Shown piece by piece: positions 16,243 to 21,557 of a stretch of 21,557 nt of DNA (positions within the stretch are counted from its first letter, which is position 1; each line of letters starts with the position of its first letter). The position numbers were made by a program, and so were the translations under genes. The DNA comes from an uncultured Oxalobacteraceae bacterium (lineage in GTDB: Bacteria; Pseudomonadota; Gammaproteobacteria; Burkholderiales; Burkholderiaceae), in the NCBI GenBank assembly GCA_946480015.1, contig CAMLIL010000096.1, forward strand, positions 1 to 21,557, read 5' to 3'. The notes beneath the pieces are model-generated. The model saw only the letters and a program-made list of their open reading frames with translations, did not search any database and was not told where the DNA came from.

Positions 16243-17223
16243 TTAGTTCCGCGCCGGCGTGGCGCCGATCCTGATCTGGCCGGCGCCGGCCGCCACCGGC
16301 ACATTCATCAGCAGCCGCACGTCGTTGGCGAACTCTTCCGGCTGATCGATGCGGTAGCGGCCTACCAGTGTCTTGCGCCGCAGCGCCGGATCGGCAATGA
16401 CGAGCTGGCGCACGTTGTAGCGGTTGAAATCGGCCACCGCGTCGGCCAGCGTGCGATGCTGGAAAATCAGCTTGCCTTCGCGCCAGGCCAGCAGGCGCTC
16501 CACGGCGCCGGGGTCGCGCATCACCGCAATGCTGGACGCCCGCTCCGCCACCACGGCATGGGTGCCCACGCCGAGCTGCCGGGTGGGCGCGCTTCCCGTG
16601 TCGCTCCAGACATCGACCACGCCTTCGGTGACGATCACATCGGCGCCAGCGCCGTGCTCGTGGCGCCGCACCGCAAACGCGGTACCGACCGCGCGCACGC
16701 GCACGTCGCCGGCTTCGACCACGAACGGTTTGGTCTTGTCCTTGGCCACTTCGAACCAGGCTTCGCCCTGGGTCAGGAAAATGCGCCGTTCGCTGCGCGA
16801 CAGCGCCACTTCCACCTGGCTGGCGCTGTTGATGCTGAGCACGGACTGGTCGGCCAGCGGCACCTTGCGAAATTCCCCCTTGGCGGTGGTGTAGATGCTG
16901 CGCTGCGGCGCTTGCGCCCGCATCGACATCACGCTGAGCGCCGCCATCCCGGCCGCCAGCGCGCCGCCCGCCAGCCAGGCGCGCCGGTGGCGCGACGGTG
17001 CCGCGTCATTGGCGCTTTCGCGGTGCAGCGGTGCCTCGCGCTGGCTGTCCTGCACGGTGAGCTGATCGAGCGCGTGCTGCAGCGCACGGGCGCGCAGATA
17101 CGCTCCCTGATGGCGCGCATCGGCGCCATACCATGCGTCGAAGGCCGCGCTTTCGCGCCGGTCCAGGTCCCTGGCGGACTGGCGCGCAACCCAGTCCAGC
17201 GCGGTGTCGTCGATCTCAGACAT
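16243..17223 (-). CDS. FecR-like anti-sigma factor / transmembrane signal transducer
   Basis: A 326-residue single-span inner-membrane protein. The N-terminal cytoplasmic part (DWVARQSARDLDRRESAAFDAW, residues about 10-60) is the DUF4880/FecR N-terminal region that binds the sigma factor. A hydrophobic span covers about 82-100 (WLAGGALAAGMAALSVMSM). The FecR periplasmic domain follows (about 112-205, with KGEFRKVPLADQS and LTQGEAWFEVAKD), and a C-terminal STN-like region (about 243-315) should contact the receptor's STN domain. The ATG at 17223 overlaps the sigma-factor stop by 8 nt, so translation is probably coupled; the gene ends 7 nt before the receptor start. In the known scheme it holds the sigma factor until the receptor binds its ligand. 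Confidence 0.93.
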   Translation of the reverse strand: MSEIDDTALDWVARQSARDLDRRESAAFDAWYGADARHQGAYLRARALQHALDQLTVQDSQREAPLHRESANDAAPSRHRRAWLAGGALAAGMAALSVMSMRAQAPQRSIYTTAKGEFRKVPLADQSVLSINSASQVEVALSRSERRIFLTQGEAWFEVAKDKTKPFVVEAGDVRVRAVGTAFAVRRHEHGAGADVIVTEGVVDVWSDTGSAPTRQLGVGTHAVVAERASSIAVMRDPGAVERLLAWREGKLIFQHRTLADAVADFNRYNVRQLVIADPALRRKTLVGRYRIDQPEEFANDVRLLMNVPVAAGAGQIRIGATPARN

Positions 17224-17812
17224 GGCGTCTTCGGGCCGCGCGCGCGCCCGCCTGGCGCTTCGATCCCTCGTCCATGCCCACCTGCGAGACCATGTCCGAG
17301 ACCAGTTTCAGGCCGCGCATCGTTTCCTTTTCAACCACGTTTTCCGACAGACCCAGACTGAGCGCGGTGTCGTTCTGGGACAGGCCCTGAATTTTGCGTG
17401 CCCGAAACACCTGGCGGCACCGGTCGGGCAGATGGGCGACCAGGCCCAGCACCCATTTCAATTCCGCCCGGGCCAGCGCCACGCGTTCGGGCGAGGGGCC
17501 GCTGTCGGCGACATCGAGCTCATCGAGATTGGCCACCGCATCGATGTGCACGATGGCGTCGCGGCGCAGGCGGTCCACGATGATGTTCTTGGCCATTTGC
17601 ATGAGAAACGCCTTGGGCGTACAGACATGGGCCACCGATTCCATCTTCAGCAAGCGGTAGTAGACGTCCTGCACCAGGTCGTCCACCTCGCCCTCATGGC
17701 TGCAGATGCGGCGCAGGCGCCGGCGCAGCTCGGCTTCGTACGGGATCACGTTCGCGCTGACCCACGCCACCACCGCCGCGTCCGGCAGCGCATTTCCGAC
17801 GATTTCACTCAT
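17216..17812 (-). CDS. ECF sigma factor, FecI-like
   Basis: A 198-residue extracytoplasmic-function sigma factor. Sigma region 2 is seen in DDLVQDVYYRLLKMES and KAFLMQMAKNIIVDRLRRD (about residues 40-80), which bind the -10 element and core polymerase. Region 4 is LPDRCRQVFRARKIQGLSQ with the helix-turn-helix SQNDTALSLGLSENVVEK (about 128-170), which reads the -35 element. A linker with the usual variable acidic DELDVADSGPSPE separates them. The basic C-terminal tail (KRQAGARAARRRHV) is longer than usual. The ATG at 17812 is the only start that keeps the full N-terminus; its ribosome site is weak. It heads the operon with fecR (8-nt overlap) and the receptor, the classical cell-surface-signalling order, and is divergent from the Cys-rich gene at 18021. 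Confidence 0.94.
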   Translation of the reverse strand: MSEIVGNALPDAAVVAWVSANVIPYEAELRRRLRRICSHEGEVDDLVQDVYYRLLKMESVAHVCTPKAFLMQMAKNIIVDRLRRDAIVHIDAVANLDELDVADSGPSPERVALARAELKWVLGLVAHLPDRCRQVFRARKIQGLSQNDTALSLGLSENVVEKETMRGLKLVSDMVSQVGMDEGSKRQAGARAARRRHV

Positions 17813-17964
17813 GTTGTCCGGCCCCCGTCACTTCCCCCGCGTACATATAACCGTTTCGATGGCGGCATTCAAGACATTTCCAATCGAAAACATGACTATT
17901 GTTCCACGATTGCGAGGGGCGGAAAATATTTTTGTTGAAAGCCGGCGGAATACGGGTCCGCCGT

Positions 17965-18006
17965 TCGTCATCGGAGGAGAGGGGCAATTCAGCTCCCCGA
18001 TGACGA
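17965..18006 (+). promoter_or_regulatory. Strong hairpin upstream of the Cys-rich gene
   Basis: TCGTCATCGG (17965-17974), a bulged A, then GGAG (17976-17979) pair with CTCC (17993-17996) and CCGATGACGA (17997-18006): 14 base pairs with one bulge around a 13-nt loop. No T tract follows on the + strand. It ends 14 nt before the ATG at 18021, so it may be an mRNA leader structure or an operator between the divergent sigma-factor and Cys-rich genes. Confidence 0.55.
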
Positions 18007-18020
18007 GACGATCTGCACCT

Positions 18021-18488
18021 ATGAACACTTCTTTCACTGGCAGCTTGCCGCAGCAAGCCGGTTCCGAACATTTCGCGCGGGCGTATTCGCAGCATTGTTG
18101 TCATTTGTGCCATTCCCCCCTGCGTGAAATCATGCCCCACTGTCCGTGTCCGCACTGGTTCATCAGCGCCTGCCGTTCGGCCGAGCGGGTGCGTCCCGTG
18201 TTCCCGAATTACACCCTGGCCAATGTGTTCGACTACCTGCTGTGCTTTGTCCAAGCCGAGCGCGCCAGGTCGGCCAGCCGGGCCTGGTTCGACATCGAGC
18301 GCAGGGACGCGGCCATCGTCGCCGCGTTCAACATCAACGGCCGCCTGTGGACCTTCACCCTGGACGCCGCGCGCCAGCTGACCGTCGCGCTGCAACAGCG
18401 CAAGGCCGTCAGCAGTACCAGCATCGTCGTCAGCCCGGGCCAGGCCGATATCGACCTGCTCGAACAACTGCTGCAGCCAGCCCACTGA
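18021..18488 (+). CDS. Cys-rich small protein, unknown
   Basis: A 155-residue protein of unrecognised family. The N-terminal half has a cluster of Cys and His: a CCHLCHS stretch near residue 28, then CPCPHW near residue 43 and another Cys six residues on, a spacing (CxxC then CxC) that could bind a metal such as zinc. The rest is a compact alpha/beta-like part with YTLANVFDYLLCFVQAERAR and FNINGRLWTFTLDAARQLTV, ending in a Leu-rich helix. There is no signal peptide. The start is uncertain: the ATG at 18021 includes the whole Cys cluster but has no strong ribosome site, while the ATG at 18132 would give 118 residues starting just before CPCPHW. It is read divergently from the sigma-factor operon and ends 22 nt before the exporter cassette, so it may be co-transcribed with it. 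Confidence 0.6.
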   Translation: MNTSFTGSLPQQAGSEHFARAYSQHCCHLCHSPLREIMPHCPCPHWFISACRSAERVRPVFPNYTLANVFDYLLCFVQAERARSASRAWFDIERRDAAIVAAFNINGRLWTFTLDAARQLTVALQQRKAVSSTSIVVSPGQADIDLLEQLLQPAH

Positions 18489-18510
18489 CAGAGCGGAGTA
18501 TCATGGGGCG

Positions 18511-19458
18511 ATGCGCCCCCTTGCTCTGACAGCCCTTGCGGTGCAGCTGCTGTGCGGCTGCGCCGAACCGCCCGGCGACGGCTTCACCGGCTACGCCGAA
18601 GGCGACTACGTCCGGCTGGCGTCGCCGCTGGCGGGGACGCTGGCGCGCATCGATCTGCGCCGGGGCGAGCGCGCCGCCGCCGGCAGCCCCGCCTACGTGC
18701 TCGAACAGGCCAGCGAAGCGGCCGCGCGCCACGAAGCCGAGAGCCGCGTGGCGCGGGCGCAAGCCCTGCTGGCCGACCTCGAAAAAGGCGCGCGCAGCGA
18801 TGAACTGGCGGCGATCAGCGCCGAATTGCGCGCCGCCGACGCCGCGCTGGCGCTCTCGCGCGCCAATCTCGAACGCGACCGCCGGCTGGTGGCCGGCCAG
18901 TTCCTGTCACGCGCCCGGCTCGACCAGGACAGTACCGCCGTGGCGGCCGACCGCGCGCGTGTCGATGAGATCGGCGCGCGCCTGCGCACGGCCCGCAGCA
19001 GTGCGCGCAGCGACCAGATTGCCGCCGCCGCGCGCGAAGCCGACGCCGCCCGCGCCCAGCTGGCGCAGGCCCAGTGGCGGGTCGACCAGAAAGCGCAGCG
19101 GGTGCCCGTTGCCGGCGTGGTGACCGACGTGATGTACCGCGCCGGCGAGTTCGTCCCGGCCGGCGCGCCCATCGTCGCCTTGCTGCCGCCGGCGAACATC
19201 AAGGCGCGTTTTTTCGTGCGCGAAGCGCAACTCGGTACGCTCAAGCTCGGGCAGGCGGTATCGATCGCCTGCGACGGCTGCGCCGCCGCGGTGAGAGCGC
19301 ACATCAGCTTCATCGCCCCGGAAGCCGAATTCACCGCGCCGCTCATCTACAGCAACGAGAACCGCGCCAATCTGGTGTTCATGGCCGAAGCCCTGCCCGA
19401 GCCGGGGCAGGCGGCGCTGCACCCGGGCCAGCCTTTGACGGTCAGGCTGGCGCCGTGA
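18511..19458 (+). CDS. HlyD/YbhG-like periplasmic adaptor, probable lipoprotein
   Basis: A 315-residue membrane-fusion protein that should link an inner-membrane ABC exporter to the periplasm or outer membrane. The N-terminus has a lipoprotein-like signal with Cys17 in LLCGC (the Cys at -2 is unusual for a lipobox). A first lipoyl half (GDYVRLASPLAGTLARIDLR) comes next, then a long Ala/Arg/Glu-rich coiled coil (about residues 65-190) with hairpin character, then the second lipoyl half (VPVAGVVTDVMYRAGEFVPA) and a beta-barrel part (IKARFFVREAQLGTLKLGQA) to the end. The ATG at 18511 is preceded by GGAG and GGGG. Its stop overlaps the start of the ATPase gene by 4 nt (GTGA). It is the first gene of the adaptor-ATPase-permease operon. 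Confidence 0.9.
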   Translation: MRPLALTALAVQLLCGCAEPPGDGFTGYAEGDYVRLASPLAGTLARIDLRRGERAAAGSPAYVLEQASEAAARHEAESRVARAQALLADLEKGARSDELAAISAELRAADAALALSRANLERDRRLVAGQFLSRARLDQDSTAVAADRARVDEIGARLRTARSSARSDQIAAAAREADAARAQLAQAQWRVDQKAQRVPVAGVVTDVMYRAGEFVPAGAPIVALLPPANIKARFFVREAQLGTLKLGQAVSIACDGCAAAVRAHISFIAPEAEFTAPLIYSNENRANLVFMAEALPEPGQAALHPGQPLTVRLAP

Positions 19459-20387
19459 GCGCTCTGGTCATCGACGTGCATGGCCTGAGCAAAGCGTACG
19501 GCGGGCGCACCGTCGTCGACCGGCTCGACATGCAGGTCGAGCGTGGGCGCATCTACGGCTTCCTCGGCCCCAACGGCAGCGGCAAGACCACCACCATCCG
19601 CATGCTGTGCGGCCTGCTCACGCCCGACGCGGGCGAGGGCAGCTGCCTCGGCTACGACCTGCGCACCCAGGCGCGCCTGATCAAGCGCGAGGTCGGCTAC
19701 ATGACCCAGAAGTTCGGCCTGTACGAAGACCTGAGCATCGAGGAAAACCTCGATTTCGTCGCGCGCGTGTATGGCGTGGCGCCGCGCCGCGCGCGGGTCG
19801 ATGCGAGCCTGGCACGGCTTGGGCTGGACACCCGCCGCCGGCAGCTGGCCGGTTCGCTCTCGGGCGGCTGGAAGCAGCGGCTGGCGCTGGCGGCCTGCCT
19901 GATCCACGATCCGCAGCTGCTGCTGCTGGACGAGCCGACCGCCGGCGTCGATCCGTCCGCGCGGCGCGACTTCTGGGACCAGATCCACAGCCTGGCCGCG
20001 GGCGGCATGACGGTGCTGGTGTCGACCCACTACATGGACGAAGCCGAGCGCTGCCATCAGCTGGCCTACATCGCCTACGGCAAGCTGCTGGCGCGCGGCA
20101 GCGTGGACGAAGTCATCGCCGCGGCCGCATTGAAGACCTGGTCGCTCACCGGCGCGGACCTGAACGCCGCGGCGCAGCGCCTGCGCGCCTGCCCCGGCAT
20201 CCGCACCGTGGCGCCGTTCGGCGCCACCCTGCACGTCAGCGCGGACGACCAGGGCGCGCTGGACGCCGCGCTGGCGCGCCAGGAACTGCGCGGCCTCACC
20301 GCCACGCCGATTCCCAGCAGTCTGGAAGACGTGTTCATCGCGCTGATGCAAAACGCGCGCGACAACTTCGCCGGGGAGCGGTCTTGA
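19455..20387 (+). CDS. ABC transporter ATP-binding protein (YbhF/DrrA-like, CcmA type)
   Basis: A 310-residue ATPase that powers the exporter. The single nucleotide-binding domain is complete: Walker A GPNGSGKTT (residues 38-46), Q-loop Gln85, signature LSGGWKQR (135 onwards), Walker B with Asp159-Glu160 (LLLLDEP), and H-loop His192 in STHYMDEAE. The C-terminal about 90 residues, beginning near TWSLTGADL, resemble the extra domain of DrrA/CcmA-type exporters. E. coli YbhF has two ATPase domains; this protein has one. The start is GTG at 19455, overlapping the adaptor stop by 4 nt, which is confirmed because the protein begins directly with the family's first strand (ALVIDVHGLSKAYG). It is translationally coupled with both neighbours. 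Confidence 0.95.
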   Translation: MSALVIDVHGLSKAYGGRTVVDRLDMQVERGRIYGFLGPNGSGKTTTIRMLCGLLTPDAGEGSCLGYDLRTQARLIKREVGYMTQKFGLYEDLSIEENLDFVARVYGVAPRRARVDASLARLGLDTRRRQLAGSLSGGWKQRLALAACLIHDPQLLLLDEPTAGVDPSARRDFWDQIHSLAAGGMTVLVSTHYMDEAERCHQLAYIAYGKLLARGSVDEVIAAAALKTWSLTGADLNAAAQRLRACPGIRTVAPFGATLHVSADDQGALDAALARQELRGLTATPIPSSLEDVFIALMQNARDNFAGERS

Positions 20388-21508
20388 ACTGGCGCCGCAT
20401 GCTGGCGGTGCTGCTCAAGGAGCTGCGCCAGGTACGGCGCGACCGCCTCACCTTCATGATGATGATCGGCATACCGATTGTGCAGCTGGTGCTGTTCGGC
20501 TTTGCCATCAACGGCGACGTGCGCCAGCTGCCGCTGGCGGTGCACGATGCCGACCACAGCGTGTTCTCGCGCAGCCTGGTGGCGGCGCTGGAAAATTCGC
20601 GTTACTTCCACGTGGTGCGCACGGTCGGCGGGGCCGCCGAAGGCGACGCCCTGCTGGCGCGCGGCGAGGTGCAGTTCGTGCTGCAGGTGCCGGGCGACTT
20701 CTCGCGCCGCCTGCTGCGCGGGGAGCGGCCCGCCATGCTGCTGGCGGCCGACGCCACCGACCCCGCCGCCACCGGCAACGCGCTGGCGCTGGTGAACGCG
20801 CTCGCCCAGCGCGCCATCGGGCGCGAGCTGGCCGGCCCGCTGGCCCATCTGCGCCCGGCCGAAGCGCCGTTCGAGATCCGCACCCAGCGCCGCTACAACC
20901 CGGAAGGGCTGACCCGCTACAACATCGTGCCCGGCCTGATGGGAGTGATCCTGACCATGACGATGGTAATGATGACGGCGCTGGCGATGACGCGCGAACG
21001 CGAGCGCGGCACCATGGAAAACCTGCTGGCCACGCCGGTGTCGCCGCTGGAAGTCATGCTCGGCAAGATCGTTCCCTACATCCTGATCGGCTATGTGCAG
21101 GTGGCGGTGATCCTTTCCGCCGCGGTGCTGCTGTTCAGGGTGCCCCTGCTGGGCAGCCTGTGGCTGCTGTCCGGCGCGCTGGTGCTGTTCATGGCCGCCA
21201 ACCTGGCGATCGGCTTCACCTTCTCGACCATCGCGCGCAATCAGCTGCAGGCCATGCAGCTGACGTTTTTCTTCTTCCTGCCGTCGATGCTGCTGACCGG
21301 CTTCATGTTTCCGTTCCGCGGCATGCCCAACTGGGCACAGAACATCGGCGAAGTGCTGCCGCTGACGCACTTCCTGCGCATCGTGCGCGGTGTGATGTTG
21401 AAGGGGAACGGCGCCATCGAGGTGGCCCCGCACCTGTGGCCGATCGCGCTGTTCATGCTGGCGGCGGGAGCGCTCGCGCTGTGGCGCTTCCGCCAGACCC
21501 TCGACTAG
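20384..21508 (+). CDS. ABC-2 type transporter permease (YbhR/YbhS/YhhJ-like)
   Basis: A 374-residue inner-membrane subunit of the exporter. It starts with a short amphipathic region (LNWRRMLAVLLKELRQVRRD), a first transmembrane helix (about 27-47), and a large periplasmic domain of about 145 residues. Then come five helices, with the conserved motif MTRERERGTMENLLATPVSP between helices two and three and PLTHFLRIVRG near the end, both typical of the ABC-2 family. TTG at 20384 is chosen as start: GGGGAG (20373-20378) lies 5 nt ahead, TTGA overlaps the ATPase stop by 4 nt, and the homologous start is usually MNWRR. An ATG at 20399 is the alternative. Related cassettes have two permeases; the second may begin beyond 21557. 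Confidence 0.93.
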   Translation: MNWRRMLAVLLKELRQVRRDRLTFMMMIGIPIVQLVLFGFAINGDVRQLPLAVHDADHSVFSRSLVAALENSRYFHVVRTVGGAAEGDALLARGEVQFVLQVPGDFSRRLLRGERPAMLLAADATDPAATGNALALVNALAQRAIGRELAGPLAHLRPAEAPFEIRTQRRYNPEGLTRYNIVPGLMGVILTMTMVMMTALAMTRERERGTMENLLATPVSPLEVMLGKIVPYILIGYVQVAVILSAAVLLFRVPLLGSLWLLSGALVLFMAANLAIGFTFSTIARNQLQAMQLTFFFFLPSMLLTGFMFPFRGMPNWAQNIGEVLPLTHFLRIVRGVMLKGNGAIEVAPHLWPIALFMLAAGALALWRFRQTLD

Positions 21509-21557
21509 GAGTCTGCGCGGCAGAACTATGATGTCATCCGGATGCTCGGGGTAAACG

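Noticed and set aside
21527..21532. TATGAT as a -10 box for a gene beyond the right edge
   Set aside because: No -35-like sequence at 16-18 nt upstream, and the downstream gene is not visible.
1..21557. CRISPR array, tRNA or rRNA genes
   Set aside because: No regularly spaced repeats, no cloverleaf-type sequence and no ribosomal RNA segments were noticed on either strand.

Overview
The window looks like chromosomal DNA of a betaproteobacterium of the Oxalobacteraceae type (Massilia/Duganella/Janthinobacterium-like). This is an inference from gene order and protein style: prs-rplY-pth followed by ychF, a PEP-CTERM protein, an N-terminally extended TonB receptor with a FecI/FecR pair, a THIN-B-like subclass B3 beta-lactamase, and high-GC codon use throughout the core genes. 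No ribosomal RNA, tRNA or CRISPR array was seen.

Layout. (1) 1-6997, + strand, mainly housekeeping: the 3' end of prs, rplY (L25/Ctc), pth, a small exported PEP-CTERM protein, a very large patatin-like phospholipase with a polytopic membrane region, and the GTPase/ATPase gene ychF, closed by an intrinsic terminator at 7021-7044. (2) 7050-9403, - strand: a DUF1345-type membrane protein, an outer-membrane beta-barrel-like protein, and the 3' two thirds of a family 43 glycoside hydrolase whose 5' end is missing. (3) 9404-9839: a scar-like stretch without an intact gene, holding a copy of the signal-peptide-coding start of the beta-lactamase gene that lies 1.9 kb downstream. (4) 9840-11328, + strand: a compact three-gene type VI secretion cargo module (hcp, a Cys/His peptidoglycan-amidase-like effector, and a signal-peptide-bearing probable immunity protein) ending in a terminator that repeats the ychF terminator almost exactly. 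(5) 11482-12393, + strand: a lipoprotein-type subclass B3 metallo-beta-lactamase. (6) 12462-17812, - strand: a cell-surface-signalling operon read in the order ECF sigma factor, FecR-like anti-sigma factor, 1257-residue TonB-dependent receptor with an STN signalling domain. (7) 18021-21508, + strand: a Cys-rich unknown small protein preceded by a strong hairpin, then a tightly coupled exporter cassette (HlyD/YbhG-like adaptor lipoprotein, ABC ATPase, ABC-2 permease) that probably continues beyond the right edge.

How the parts work together. The sigma/FecR/receptor operon is a self-contained outer-membrane sensing and uptake unit. The adaptor/ATPase/permease cassette is an efflux unit with 4-nt start-stop overlaps. 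The hcp-effector-immunity module is an orphan: no other type VI structural gene is in the window, so it would supply cargo to a secretion machine encoded elsewhere. The most unusual stretch is 7.0-11.5 kb, where the AT-richer cargo module, a truncated hydrolase, a duplicated gene start and a duplicated terminator all sit between two ordinary genes, which points to past insertion and rearrangement.
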